Assembly (NCBI GenBank): GCA_008694505.1
Contig: VZDJ01000049.1
Coordinates: forward strand, 2,413,676 to 2,477,675
Length of the DNA stretch: 64,000 nt
Direction of reading: 5' to 3'
From: Cyanoderma ruficeps
Lineage: Eukaryota > Chordata > Aves > Passeriformes > Timaliidae
In this document: piece by piece, positions 11,850 through 24,499 of the stretch
Layout: each line of letters starts with the position of its first letter
Numbering within the stretch: position 1 is the first letter of the stretch
Program-made: the position numbers and the translations under genes
The notes under the pieces: generated by a model
Databases searched by the model: none
Seen by the model: the letters and a program-made list of their open reading frames with translations, nothing else
Told to the model about the DNA's origin: nothing

Positions 11850-13755
11850 AAAAAAAAAAACCCCACAAAACCTTGGAGTGATTTACATGGGAAAGGGGAG
11901 CCGGAAACAATTTTAGAGGCTGTTTTCCAAAATTGATGAATAACAGAAGATACAATGGATAAAGCAAATGGCCCAAATTTCCTGCTCTTTTAAGCCGCTG
12001 GATAGATACCGAAAACAAGGGTGCCTTGTTTTGCTCCTGGTGGAGCTGCCAGAGAGGGATTTCTCCTGGGTTAGTTGGGTTCTGGAGTCAGGAGCAAGGT
12101 GGGTGCGGGGGGTCCCCAGGATGGTGGCGGCTCAGAGAAGCAGGATACTTGGGAATTCCAGAGGTGGGGAAGAGCAGCGTGGGCCAGAAGAGTCATTTTG
12201 ACTAATTTCTGGCCAGTAACGCTGCAGGCATGAATCATGGAGAGGAGTCTGAAACTTCCTTTTGGATTTTTAAAAAATTACTTCTCATTTGATTTCTCCT
12301 TTGCCTGAAGCTTTTTTTCCCTCCAGAGCCAAGAACTTTTCCCTCCTAACCCTCACCCCTCGCCCACTGGATGAGGACACAGGTTTGGCTCCAATCAAAC
12401 CCGAGCTGGAAGCTTTAATTTCTCTATTTCCAGAGAGTATTCTTGTTTTGCTTTGGGAAAAAAGGCTTTGGATGAGATCCCTGCAAAGCTCTTGCCTTCC
12501 TCTGCTTAGCCAAGATCCAGGAGCTTCAGCCCTTTCCTGGGACACTACAAAGGATGTCCATGTGTTTAGTCTTTTATCAGTGGGATAAATCCAGGGAAAC
12601 TTCCAGTAAAGCGTCTTGGCTGTGTCCTCTTTCCACCCCACGTGCACAAAGTCACGGTGCAGAGAAGGGATTTTGGTTACATGCACAAACAAACACCTTT
12701 TTTGGTGGCTTTGCCATCCAACTGGGCTTAGCTGGGGTGGGAAAGGCTGAGGTTCAAGGGCGTGGTGAAAACCAGGAGTTACCTGGTGAGCTTCCACTCT
12801 GGACACCTGGAGAAGTTTCCTCCAGCCTGTCCAAACTGGTGCAAACTGAAAAATCTGCCCTGGATTTTGGACCTGGCTAAGAGATTTCCATCAATATTTC
12901 CTCTGAGTGGATATTTTCTGCTTGCAAAGCAATTTTATTTTGGAAACCAAAGGAACACCTTGGAAGCTGCTGGCCAGTGACTTCCACGGGTGCATCTTCC
13001 CACGATCGTGTCTGCTGGGCCCTGCAGTGAAACAAGGATCCTCCAGGTTCTTTTCGGCTTTCAGATAATGAATCTCTATCCCTGCTTTTTTCTCCCATCT
13101 CTCCAACATCTTTTCCTTCCCAAAATCTGGGAACTCCACCAGGCAGTTGCACCCAATTAATCAATAAATAAAAGTAACCACAGACAGCAAACTGAGCTGT
13201 TAATTGCACTCAAAATCTTGTTTTTCACTGCTGGGTCAAGTGATCGCCCCTCCCCAAACCCTGCTGGCTCCTGGGTTGGACAGAACACACACGAAATAAC
13301 GCAAAGCCACAATTCCAAAATCCCCTTTCTTGGGTTGTTTCCCGTCTTAACCAAAGCCCAATAAACCACTGTCGTGTATTTATGGCCCCTGTGAGCAAAT
13401 TGTCATTCAAAGGCCACTTGGAGCCTTCAAACCGCGGTGAATTATTGTGTATGTGATACACACCCCTTCCTCAGCAGCACATTCACATGTCAGGGCCCCG
13501 AGGAGCACTTTCCTCCCTCAGGCTCATTCAGGCCTCAGAGGAAAAGGGATTCAAACCACTCTGGTATTTTTAACTGGTTCTTTCCCACTGGTGGGGGCAG
13601 ACTCAGAGGTTTTTTTGCTGAGCCATCACCCCTGTAGGTCATCTGGCCTGTGGCTGCACATGAATTGAAGGAAGGTCTTGGATGCTGAGCCTCCGGAAAG
13701 ACACGGGGAAGTTATTTGGTGGTGTAAAGTCAATGAGAACTGCCCGGTCCCTGCA
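11850..13755. other. unique non-coding DNA
   Basis: No gene or repeat recognised. Open frames reach 173 codons on minus (12285-12806) without any family resemblance. Positions 13130-13460 are repeat-free, with 'gagctgttaattgcactc' and 'cggtgaattattgtgtatg', and could hold a conserved element. Confidence 0.45.
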
Positions 13756-13830
13756 GAGAATCATGGAATGGTTTGGGTGGGAATGGGCTTGTAAAGATCA
13801 CATTGTTCCAAAAGTCGACCCCAAACAGCG
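13756..13830 (-). mobile_element. CR1 LINE 3'-end fragment, minus orientation
   Basis: The fragment begins 'agaatcatggaatggtttgg' and continues 'gtgggaatgggcttgtaaag'. It fades out after 'cacattgttccaaaag'. The 3' end lies on the left. A plus-oriented CR1 lies about 310 bp to the right, so the pair is head to head. Confidence 0.85.
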
Positions 13831-14139
13831 ACCAAACCTCGATCATCCCCTGGGCTCCACGCAGGACACCCACCAGCCGCAGGGGTGGTGGGGAGGTGAA
13901 GGTAAAGCCAGGTGTGAACAAGAGCTCAGTGCTTGGAGGATGTTCTGTCCCGAGGTAGAAATGAATCCCCCCCCGGAAATCTCTCTTGGATGAGTGAGAA
14001 GTGAAGGTGTGAAGAAAATCAGTGGTGAGGCAGCTGTTGTGTTTTTGGGGTCTCTCTGACAGCTCAGTGCTTGCAGCTCCGTGTCATCCTGAAATTCACA
14101 CTGCCCCACATCAGTGCTGCTCACTGCTAAAAGGGGTCA

Positions 14140-14345
14140 CGCTGGACCTCAGAAGGAATTCCTTCCCAGAAAGGGGGATCGAACATTGGAATGGATTGCT
14201 CAGGGAGGTGCCCAATAAATGACTGCGTGTGGCACTCAGCGCTCTGTGCTTGGTGGCAAGTTGGGACAAGATGGGTCACAGGTTGGACTTGAGGATTTTG
14301 CAGCTCTTTTCCGACCTAAATGATCCTGACGTTCTTCGATTCGAA
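14140..14345 (+). mobile_element. CR1 LINE fragment of the 'tggcactcag' subfamily, plus
   Basis: Text in order is 'cctcagaaggaattccttcc', 'ggaatggattgctcaggga', 'gtgtggcactcagcgctct', 'gggtcacaggttggacttga' and 'cttttccgacctaaatgatc'. This is the alternative CR1 3' end that includes a hypervariable 'lost' middle and the sentence about a toggled cacaggttggact. It differs from the 'catccctggaagtgt' type copies elsewhere in the window, so at least two CR1 lineages are present. Confidence 0.88.
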
Positions 14346-16800
14346 GTGAGCTGGGTCCTGTCCATGCAGATGCTTTTGCCCTTGGCAAAATTTATTTATT
14401 TGGAAAGAAAATAAATAAAGTGGCTGGAGAAAGGTCAGATCCTGACATGGCTTGTGCTGAGAGATAATTATTGGAGGGGTCTTTAGCTCTGAAGCAAATC
14501 TTATTGTCCAGTCCGGACTTTTCAGGGTGTGTAGAAAGCCGGTGTGTGGGATTGCCACCCAGACCCCCAATTCCTGAGTTACCACGGGCCGTTCCAGGAA
14601 GTGAACTCGAGCCTGAGAGATGGAAAAAGCCGCCTCAGATCTGGGATTTACGAGGAGCAGTGATGTCAGGGTGAATTCCTTGTGTTGTACAAGCCCCCGG
14701 GGAGGATGTCCACGACACGGCGCTGACGTGGGCGCGCTGTCCTGAGCCACGAGGGGCTAACAGCTAATTATAGACTAATTAATGTCATTTGCAGAGCTCA
14801 GAGTGGGCTGCACACCCGGAGAAGTCTTTGTTCCACGGGCTGCTGAGCAGATGGAGACCAGCCCTGGCCCCACGCTCAGGATGCCCAGGGGTTTCATGTG
14901 TGCCAAGGACAAAGGCTGGCAGGGGATGAAAGGATTCCGGGACTGGTTTACAGCACGCGTGACGTTGGCGGGGATGGAGGCTGCTGTCATCACACGGGGT
15001 GGACACAACGGGCACAACCCTCTGGATTTCTCCTCCAGCCCTGGGGGGGATGCAGGTTTTGGGAGAGAGAGAGAGAGAGAGATGCGTTTACCTGTGGTGG
15101 GCTTTGAATGTTCGCAGGATCTTCCATGGATGATCAACATTTTGGTCACTGACAGGGAGTTCCTATGAGGGGTGGCTGGTGGTCGGACCACCAGGATCAT
15201 GGTGGGAAGGGGGAGGGAAGGTGGTGAGGAGGCAGCTGGCTGAGGAAGCCCCTCTGTAAGCATTTTCCTGCCCTGGGATGACCAACGTACATCCTGAGCA
15301 GGGGGCACCGCATTGTGTGCCCTGTGCTCTGCCCATCCTGCCAGGAACAATGAGGAGGCTCTGGAAAACAAGGAAAGGCATTTCTCAGGGCTGTGGGAGA
15401 GAAAAGCAGGGGGCACTGGGGGAGATGAGGCGGGAGGAGCAGCGATGTGCCTCGGCTGTGTAAGGTCAGGCAGCCTGAACATCCCAAATTTATCAACTGA
15501 CTTTGTCCAGGCAAGCGGGGAAAAAAAAAAGATCAAGGCCAGGGCTTGAAATTTATCTCCAAATCATGTCTCAGGGGTTGTTTGGAGCTTTCCCCATTGC
15601 TCTGTAAGATGCTGCTTGGGAATGAGTGAGTGTTGGGCAGCTGGTGCCATCTCCTCCTTGTTCCCTGCTGGGGTCCTGGAGCCTCTGGAATGTGGGGTCC
15701 AGGTAGAGGGGTGGGTGCCCAACCCCAGGGATGAGGACAGAGGTGGCAGCTGTGCCAAGCTTCTCTCCTAACTGAATCCACCCTCCTGCCTGGCCTTTCT
15801 GCTCCTCAGATTCCCTTTTCTTCCCTTCACCTCTCTGGATTCAAACGTTTTTGTGCTGTTGCTCTGACAGAAGCTGAATTTCCCACCAGTGGAAGCTCTT
15901 TGAAGTGGGAAAAAATTTGGGGCCTTTCAGGAGCACAGGAACACAGGCCATGCAGGTGAGGGCTGAGGCTTCTCATGGCCCTTTTTTCCAAGCAAGGAAT
16001 TTTTTCCAGCAGAGTGATTTGGATTTCAAATGTTCCAGCAGCTGGGTTTGCATTTACTGCAGTTACAAACCCACACCTGGCTGCAAACCATGGAACTATA
16101 ATCCAAGGGAAGATGGAAATGCAAAAGGTTTGGATTTTTCCCCAAAACTAAGTGGGGACAGTATTTTACCTGTCAATATATCTGGATTATTCCCGTGGTC
16201 CATTTTTTCTGTCCCAGTTCAGCCCTGCCATGTGAAAGTCACCTGTGTCAGAATGGAGTTGGAGATGGAAAAGTTGTATCCTGGTTTTTGTGATCCCTCC
16301 ACATCCCAGCATCTCCACAGAGACAGAGGGAGCTTGTCCTCTGTCCTTCCGTGGTCCCTAAATCCGAGCAGGGCTGACAGGGACAATTTGCAAGGAGAGC
16401 ACCAAATTTTGCTGTCGTTGTCAATTATTCTTTAGAGCTGGTGCTGGTCCCTGCCTCTGGGAATTCCCCAGCAGCCTGAAGGTTTAAGGTCTTCCTTGGC
16501 TGCTTGTGGGAGGGTTGGATTAATCTGGGATGGGGTTTCCATGAGGTTCTGGCTGTGTTTGCTCCGTGTCCTTCAAGCCCTCTGTGTACCTGTGAGATTC
16601 TGGGGAGGAGTTTTCATTTAGGGCTTCTTTTTCCCCTTAAAAATCTGAGCTGTTCCAGGCAGCAAAAGGAACTGGGGGTTCATTTTCATGTGCAGATGTG
16701 AAATTCAGAGCAGCTGAGGGCTGCAAGCTCAGCTTTTCCATGTGGGTCTCCTGAGCTCGGAGAGGGTGATGCTGCAAACCACAAATGCGGTTTGAATGAG
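14346..16800. other. unique non-coding DNA
   Basis: No gene seen. It contains a (GA)n run at about 15063-15082 and two CTCF-like cores, gcagggggcacc at 15298 and gcagggggcactg at 15406. A 253-codon minus open frame at 14775-15536 overlaps several others on both strands and has proline-rich, low-complexity content, so I treat it as chance. Confidence 0.45.
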
Positions 16801-16962
16801 AATCTCAGAACCGTGGAATGGGTTGGGTGGGAAGGGACCTCAAAGCTCATCCAGTTCCACCAGCAGAAGCCCTTCCCACCATCCCAGGGTGTCCCAAGTC
16901 CCATCCAACCTGGCCTTGGACACTTCCAGGGATGGGGCAGCCACAGCTTCTCTGGGCAAGTT
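16801..16962 (-). mobile_element. CR1 LINE fragment, minus orientation
   Basis: Reads 'aatctcagaaccgtggaatg', 'ggtgggaagggacctcaaag', 'tcccatccaacctggcctt', 'cacttccagggatggggcag' and 'ccacagcttctctgggcaag'. Order and spacing match the CR1 complement closely. The far end is truncated. Confidence 0.95.
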
Positions 16963-17260
16963 CCTCTTAGTTAACACCAGGATTGCTCTCAACGTGCCCA
17001 GCACAAAATCTGTGTGAGCTTGGACTCGGCTGGGAGACAGGCCCTGCTTAGCAGGATATTTTCCAGGCTTGGCTAAAGTGATTTCCAAATGCACAGGCTG
17101 TTTCTGCTGGAAAAACCACAGCCTTTGCTGGAGCACAGGGCTGATGATCTGAAATCAGTTCACCATGGATGGGTTTAAAGCTGACATTGGCTCCGTTTCC
17201 AGGCATCTGCACATTGCTCTCGTTTGTTGTCTGTGTCACAAACGTTGCTCTCCCCTTTCC

Positions 17261-17386
17261 TTGTCACAGCCCCTCTGAATCACAAGAACTCCTTTAATTT
17301 CCTTGTCACAGCCCCTCTGAATCACAAGAACTCCTTTAATTTCGTTGTCACAGCCCCTCTGAATCACAAGAACTCCTTGAATTTCT
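17261..17386. repeat. 42-bp tandem repeat, three near-perfect copies
   Basis: Units start at 17261, 17303 and 17345, each with ttgtcacagcccctctgaat followed by cacaagaactcctttaattt. The second unit is almost identical to the first; the third has a few changes. Because 42 is a multiple of three, a plus frame stays open and repeats a 14-residue peptide. Near identity points to recent amplification. Confidence 0.95.
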
Positions 17387-19969
17387 CAACAATCCCCTCT
17401 CTCCCAGGCCCTGCCACCTGGAAGAGCAGCAGGAGCACCTCCCCTGTGCAATTTCCCTTCCCCTCTTAACCTTGACCTGGAATATGCTGAAACTCGTTAC
17501 CGGGAACCACCTTGATCAGAAATGACGTTAGAAAAACTTGCACAACCAGAGGCAGCGAAACCCCAGCAAAGGTAAAAATTCCCAGAGCCAACAATTTGGA
17601 GTTAGGGACCTGCTCTGCCTCGGGATATGGGGTTGACTGCTTCAAGGTAGCAGCGATTAAGTTTTGTTTGCTTTCTTTCAGAGGGGCTGTGCTTTGTAAA
17701 AGGAGGAGAAGCCTTGCCCAGAGCCCTCGGGTCCTTCAGGGATTGGGGTTTGTGGTTTTCAGGTCACACCTAAAACTCTGCTGAGGTGGAACGGGCTCCC
17801 AACAGTTGGGCTTTGTGGATTGAGGTCTGAAAGGAACCAGAATATAAGGCTGAGCACCAGTTCTTGTGCAAAACTTGAGCAGGATCTGGATGCCACGATT
17901 TGACAAAAATATTTAAGTGTAGAATCTTTATTGTCTCTGGGAATTCTTTGCTGAGGCCTTTTCCAGGCTGGGTGGCAAAATCCACTGACATGTTCCTGGG
18001 AGATCCTTGACCCAGACGTTTGTGATGAACATCTGATGATCTGAATCCTTCTCCTCCTCAGCCAAGGGGCATTTGCGTATATTGAATTATCTAAGAGTTA
18101 ATTTTAGAAAGACCAGAGCCTGGAAATCGAAACAGCTTTAATGGGCTCTGCATGAAGCTTTTATTTACTGCAAGCTCGAGCGGAGAAATCAAGATCCAAA
18201 GTTGTTCCTCCTGCGGGCAGTGGAAACAATCTCTTTATTGCAGTGAGACTCCAACCCTTAACTTGTGTCCAACCTGAACTCCTCCAGTCTGCACGAGCTG
18301 GCAGGGAATGAACTGCTCTCAGTTTCTGCTCTTGGAGCCCTGGAATTCTTTTTGATCCTGGAGATAAGGAAAAAGGCTTCTAAAGCAGATGCGTCATGCC
18401 TGCTTAATTTTCCATTAGAGGCAGAGAGGAGATTTAACTCTCTCCTATCAGAGTGTGTGTGTGTGTGTGTGTGGAAAAGCTCGGCTTTCCTGGTGCCAAA
18501 ATCCGTCCTGTTAGTGGAGATACTGGGGAGACCTTGGAGCATCCATCCCTGGAAACATCATTAGTTGTGGAGAAGCCATTCATTAGTAACAGGCAATATG
18601 TCCTTCTCTCCCCTCCTTTGGAGAATAGGCAGTGCTATCTAAATAAGCTGTTTCCTGAGAAGTTACTCAAAGTTACTGCTGGAGCTCCAGGCCAACTCTC
18701 CTCCCCCAGGAGCCGGACAGAAACAAAGCTTTTGGAGAGGGAAAAGCTGCCCTTTAGCCCAGCAGTCGGTGCCATTCCTCTGAGCTTCCTCCTGTCTCCT
18801 CAGCCTCCTCAACATGCTCCCGGCTTGTTTTTCCACCTCCCATCCTTTGCCAAACCATTTCCATGTCTACACACGAGCCTTCTGGGCTCTGGGTTTGTCC
18901 AAAATCCCCCAACATCCCATCCCCACCCTCCTCGGATTCCCTTCGCTGGCTTCCCACGACCTCCTGCCTTCCTTTTCTTCCTCCATCCTCCTCTTCCCTA
19001 AAACCACTGACTTCCCCAGGCAAGAGATCATGACCAGGCCCCTCCTCACAGGCTTTGTTCTGGAGCATCCTGGAACCAAGAGCCTGATACTGGAGAGGGA
19101 AAACCGGGAGCAGCTTCTCCAAATGCCTGAGTGGCGGCAGTGCTGCGGGAAAATCCTTCCCGCTTCCCTTCCTGACAAGGAGGGAGAAGTTTGTGGAATT
19201 TGCTCCAGTGGGGTGCTGGAAACCTGCTCTGGTGGGGCTGGAGGGTGCAGCTGGAGGAAGGAGAAACTTTTACTGGGAGTTGTGCCCTCTGCTCTGTGTT
19301 ACCAGCACTTCATTCCACCTTCTCCATTAGAAACACTCGCTTCCCTGCCCCAGTCGCCTTCGGGAGGTGTTTGGGACAGCACGTCAAAGCAGGAAAGGCT
19401 CTCAGGGGAGAGGGCAGCTGTGGGGACGCAGATGGATGTCCCTGCGCTGCCTTTCAGGCCAGCCCCACACCAGGCTTTTAATTTTTTAGACTTATGGATT
19501 ATCTGTGTTTAAAAACCCCCACAATTATGGTGGTCTCTGCGTGGCCCATCCCAACGGGAGCGAGTTGTTCTGGCTTTCCCTGAATCTGATCTCAGCATCT
19601 CCGTCCTCCAGTCACTGTCACATCTCCAGCCTCCTTCCCCTGGGAGAGTTGGGCTGTCACAGCGACATTCCCCTCCTTGGCTGGGTGACATTCCTGACGT
19701 GGCCGGGTTTCCTAGGAATACAGAAAAATCCCAGTTTTACTGAATTCTCAGCAGAGAAACGATGGGAAATAATTGCGCTTGGAGCAGTGCACGGTGTGCA
19801 GCACCCATCCCACCTTGGTCGGGAGGCACCCAACAGATCCAAGACCCCAAATCCAAGGAATAAAACGTATTAGGCCCACCCTTGGAGCACCAAGCGAAGA
19901 GGATTTAGTGTGTATAACGAACTGCCTGCGGGTCATTTATCACCGCTCCGCTCTGATTGCCTGGGGGTG
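17387..19969. other. unique non-coding DNA
   Basis: No gene recognised. A (TG)n run lies at 18452-18474. Open frames of 182-232 codons at 18453-19512 are proline- and serine-rich and overlap minus-strand frames. A regulatory-looking block at 18060-18460 is listed separately. Positions 19500-19700 are moderately CpG-rich. Confidence 0.45.
18060..18460. promoter_or_regulatory. candidate conserved non-coding element
   Basis: Repeat-free DNA with 'attgaattatctaagagtta', 'gctttaatgggctctgca', 'caatctctttattgcagtg' and 'gcttaattttccattagagg'. It has the even base mix and clustered AT-rich binding-site words common in vertebrate enhancers. There is no coding frame. The call is by eye, with no alignment. 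Confidence 0.22.
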
Positions 19970-20300
19970 ATGATGGACACCAGAAGTCGGGGAAAAACCT
20001 AACGACGTGTGGGGAACGGAGCGCAGGTGTCCGTGCGGGAAGCGGCAGGAAATCAACCTGACAGCCTTAGGAAAGCGCCTGGCGCTGGAATCCGCGCGGA
20101 TCCCCCGCCTCCCTCTCCCCCACTTTCCCGGCGGGAGGGCTCTGCTGAAAGGCTCCTTTCTTCCTTCCCTGCGTGGATCATCCCACCTCTTCAGACAGCC
20201 TCTGTTTTCCTTTGGAAAAGGGAACAGCTGGGGCAGATCTCTGCGGCTCCCAGCGGCGCGGGGCTGCGGCTGAGCCCCCCCTGCCCGCCCCTGCACCTTG
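19970..20300. promoter_or_regulatory. CpG-rich patch
   Basis: CpG density rises sharply in this block, with words such as ggcgctggaatccgcgcgga, cccggcgggagg and cagcggcgcggggctgcgg. It is long enough to resemble a small CpG island. No TATA box, no convincing first exon and no in-frame start with a donor were found, so promoter function is only possible. Confidence 0.3.
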
Positions 20301-21720
20301 CTCCTGGGTGGGAGACGAGCAGGAAAGCTTGCAGGGAACCTGGAATTCCTCCCCAAATCCCCAGCGCCTTGGGATCACACGCATTCCCGTGGGGATAGCC
20401 CCATCCGAGGGGCTCAGGGGAGGAGATTCCAGCAGAGCGTCTGTTGGGCCATCCCTGAACATCTCCGTTATTGGAGAGCCCCTGACCTCCCCTGTCAGGT
20501 TTCCCCATTGTCTGCCTGACCTCACCATTATAAACCGTTTCCTACTATTTAGCCTGATGTTTTTCTTTCTTAATTTTAGGCCATTAGTGCTTGTTCTTCC
20601 CAAATTTACTACTGAAAATGACTCTGCCTCCTCCCTTCCTCTGGCTTGACGGATGGCTACGGGGTGACCCTCCGGGATTTATATCCCCAGTGGCGAGCTG
20701 GACTCCTCTCCTCTCTTAATCCACTCAAGGCCATAGAAAAATAAAGTTGTTGCCTTTAAATCCGAATCTGTTACAAGCTCTGCCTCAAAGCAGCGACGTT
20801 CCCCGCCTCGCCGGGGTTCAGCCGTGTTTGCTTTCGCAGCTCTGCCGCAGAAAGTCCAGGAATGAACTTTCCAAGATGTTTCATTTTTCATCAGTTTTTT
20901 TCATTTGCCTCCCCTCTTTTCTATTATTTTCTTTTAAAAATTTTTATTATTGTTTTATTTTATACATATAATAAAAAGGCCGTTCGCTTCCCAATCGATT
21001 GGAGGGGAAAAGTTTGATCTCTCCCCTCTTTTCTTTAGATATAAACGAATAATTCCTTTTGAGGCTTGTTTCTTGGGCAAAACAAAATTGAAAAATAGCT
21101 TCAAAGAATGAAAAATAATTTCCCAGGAAAGGAAATAGTTTGATGAGCAGAACACTGATTTTGTTGATTTTTTTGGCTTTGTGGATTATTAATAATTTTA
21201 ACTTCAGCGGTTAAGTTTTAGAGAAACTCACAGATAATATAAAATTATCGTTCAGTGTGAGAGTTCATGGAGTAAATACCTTTCTCTTCCACCGGTATGA
21301 AAGATAAAATTGATGTGAATGAAAACTTCCAGGACAAAAATTTCAAAATTATGCTGAATTGCGGATGAACTTCCCTGAAAAATAATTTCTCCGGGATGCA
21401 CATGGGAATTCCCACTTGAAAGTGTGGCCGCTGATATCTCCTTTATTTGTGACCAAGGAAGGTTGTGACCCAGCTGAAGATATTTGGAGATGTTATGTTT
21501 GGGGTTATCTGAACAAAAAATATCCTGAGTCCTGCTTGGCTGCCGGGATGCGAAAATTTATTTCCTGTGCTTCTTCCAGGCCTGCAAAACTGGCGTAGGG
21601 ATCTCTCCAAGCCTGGCCTAGGGACTGTGGAAAACTTGTTAATGTTAGAAGATGGGATTAAGCACATGGAAAAGGAACTTGGACGTGAGTTTGAGGTGTT
21701 TCCCTTGGAGCCCTGCCCTG
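20301..21720. other. non-coding, becoming AT-rich
   Basis: No gene recognised. Near 20560-20580 the text 'ctttcttaattttag' resembles a splice acceptor but leads into no long frame. Positions 20880-21380 are AT-rich and almost free of open frames. Confidence 0.45.
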
Positions 21721-22600
21721 GGCGCTGGTGCGGAGCGGGCAGGGCCGCCGGACACCGCGGCTGAGTGGCCGTTTCCTACCGCGGCCTCGCTCCCGCTCCC
21801 AGGCTTTATTTCTGGGATCTTTCAGCCATTTCCAAGGACCATTTCCTTCCCGCTTTCCCTGGAGAGGAGCAGGACGAGAGCAGGGGAGAGGTGGGATTCA
21901 AACAGAGCCACGAACCTCCTTGGGAGGTTGGAAATCAGGGCGCCGACTCCGGCCACCAAACCCGGAGCTGCTGCCAATTTGTGATGTTTTCCCTTAAAAG
22001 TCAAAGATTTAATGGAGGGAGAGGTCAGGCTTTGACCTGAGCGCTGAGCAGGGTGACAGAGATGGCTCCTTCGTGTCCTCTCCAGGGGTTTGTTAGTCTA
22101 AAGTTTAGTTCCCCACGTCAGATGATGCATTTTCCAGGGAAGTTAATGGATTCACTTGCGCCGCCGCGGAGCGGTTGGCGGGGGTGGGAGGGCGACTCTT
22201 TCGTGAGAGACAAATGACTTCCTCTGGACAAGCAGCTCTGTTTTAACTTGGAGAATGACGGATGAGTCCCAAGGAAAGGCTTTGCACAGGCAAACGAACA
22301 TGCAGACCTCACGTTGTCAGAGATCCAAAGGGACAACCGCAGATCCCAACCGCTGGGAGGGAACGGGACCGGCGATGGCGGCAGGGATGGGGATCGGTCT
22401 GCAGAGGGAGACTTCGGGCCAGAAAAAACCACGTCACCGCCACGAAACGGGACAGGGAGTGACACCAAAGGGACACGGCAGAGCTTGGGGAGCCTCCACA
22501 CCAGTGGGGTCGTGGGTTTGTCTCCAGGAGGTCCCAGCTCCGGTTAAATCCAAGCCTTCCCTCGGCACACGGATCCGCAGCCTTACCCTTCCGCCCCTGC
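21721..22600. other. GC- and CpG-rich non-coding DNA
   Basis: CpG-rich words recur at 21721-21800 (gcgctggtgcggagcgggca) and 22158-22190 (gcgccgccgcggagcgg). Several overlapping open frames of 60-148 codons on both strands reflect the base composition. No domain is recognised in any of them. Confidence 0.4.
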
Positions 22601-24499
22601 CCTTGTCCCTCCCAGACTATTGTTTGGGTTTTCCTTGGGGCCGCCATGCTTCGCCAAATGTTTCCCAAGAGTTTTCCTTCTGGGCTTACCTGAACCAATG
22701 ACAGATTTTATTTTTGTTTTTCCTTTTTAAATGTGTAAATGTAAATGCTTGGCGAGTGCTGCATCAGAGTTCCTGCTCCTCGAGGCACTTGTGTGTCTCG
22801 CTGCTCCCTCTGGAACCCCAAATCCTGACTCCAGGTCCCACTGCTCTGGGTGTGGATTGAAGAGATGGAGCAAAGAGGTACAAATAAAGCCCCAAAAGTC
22901 CCCAAAGAGTGAATGCAAAAGTGAAAGACGATTTTAACCTCCTCTCTTCCCTATTTTTTACCATCACAGTGAGCCACAAATTTTTAAAAGCAACTCAGAG
23001 CTGCAGATAAAAATACAGAGGAAAATAAACTGAATTTTAGGCAACTGGTTTGCCTCCTGCCCTAAGACATCTTTGCACACGGGACAAGAAATAAGTAGAT
23101 TGATTTCTGAATATTTCCTTTCCTGCAGAGTTGCTAAGTGGGAATGACCTGGAGAGCTGCTGGGGTATGACCTTGAGGGAAAACATCCTGGAGAGAAGAA
23201 AGGGTAGGGACGATGAGCCGGAAGAAAGGCAGGTTGTTGCCACCAGAATTGGTGACTCCCATCCGTCTGAGGCTGGAGAAGCAGCGCTGAAATGAGGGAT
23301 TTGCCCCATCCTGGGTGATTTTGTTGCTTGTACAAAGTTGCTCCATTTGCCTTGAGGGGCAAAACCTTGGAATGTTGTGCAGTGTCACAGAGGGAGCAGG
23401 AGGAGCCTGTGCCCAGAGGGAACGAGCACAGTCCATCATCTTGGAGCAAAGGACAATCCCTGCAGGTGGATCCTGCAGTCCCTGCATCCTCCATCTCCTC
23501 CACGGCCCCTGACAAACCTGGGGTGTCCATAGAGCTCAATGCAACAATTCCCACAGGGGCTGGGTGGTCCATGGAGATGGAACCCGCCTGGCTGGCTCTT
23601 CTTGGATTCTGGAAAACCTCCCCAGCTCAGGCCCTGTTGTCAGTGAGGAAGTTCCTCATTATTCCACTGCCAAGCATCCTGTTATCCAACCCACTTATAC
23701 CAAGGGTTTGATTTATACCTGCACTGACAGAGGGGGATAGAGAAATATGAAACCTTTTGTGGCTGAATTGAACCTCACTTAATTTAATTTTTTAATTAAA
23801 CCCTCTCACCTGCCTGCTTCAAGCACAGAAATGTCCCTTCCATCCCCAAATAAATTCCTGGGATTATTGATTGCAGCCAGGGTGGCTGAGACTGGGAGTT
23901 ATTTTCTTGTGCAACCCTTCAGCCTTTGGAAAGGCAAAAGGCAGCGCTGGAGCTGCAGACGTGATTTATAGATATTAAACATTTTATAGCAATTTTTTAT
24001 CACTTTCATTCCTCTCTGTTCCTCCTTCAGACGTTGGAATAAGGAGGGTGGAGAGGGACGAGGAGACAGCAGGCTTTAAACTGTCACAGCTCTGGGGGAT
24101 TGATGGATCTTTGTGGGCTCGGGCAAACCCGATTTTTGGAAAGCTTTGCCTGTGCTCCCTTTTAAAAGGAGGGCAGCACCTTATCTCCCTCCTGCCAATC
24201 TGCCGGCCCTGCATCCCTGCTCGGAGCGGGGAGCACTGAGCACCCCTGTGGGGCGTTATCTGCCCTCCAGGTACTGCAGATCCAGCTGGATCCCCATGGA
24301 AACCCTGCCAGGACCACCCTGAGCTCCAAACCGCAGACCCACCTCCTCCAGCACCACCTCCCCAAAAAATGCCGAGCATCCCTCCAGCAACACCCGCGCC
24401 TCCCGCCGCCCTCCCCAGAGCCACCTGCGGCTCAGCCAGGCTTCTCCCAAACACATTTCTCTTTAAAAGCCCAGATTAGCCTAAAATTCGACTGGAGAT
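22601..24499. other. unique non-coding DNA
   Basis: No gene seen. An AT-rich block with 'cttaatttaattttttaatt' lies near 23780. A 202-codon minus open frame at 22964-23572 overlaps others and has no recognisable family. No known transposable element was found. Confidence 0.45.

Noticed and set aside
14775..15536. 253-codon minus open frame
   Set aside because: Proline/serine-rich, overlaps several other frames including plus frames; no family resemblance.
18814..19512. 232-codon plus open frame
   Set aside because: Same reasons: composition-driven, overlaps others, no domain.
20560..20650. Splice-acceptor-like text 'ctttcttaattttag'
   Set aside because: No open frame with a donor follows and no matching upstream exon was found; AT-rich DNA yields such text often.
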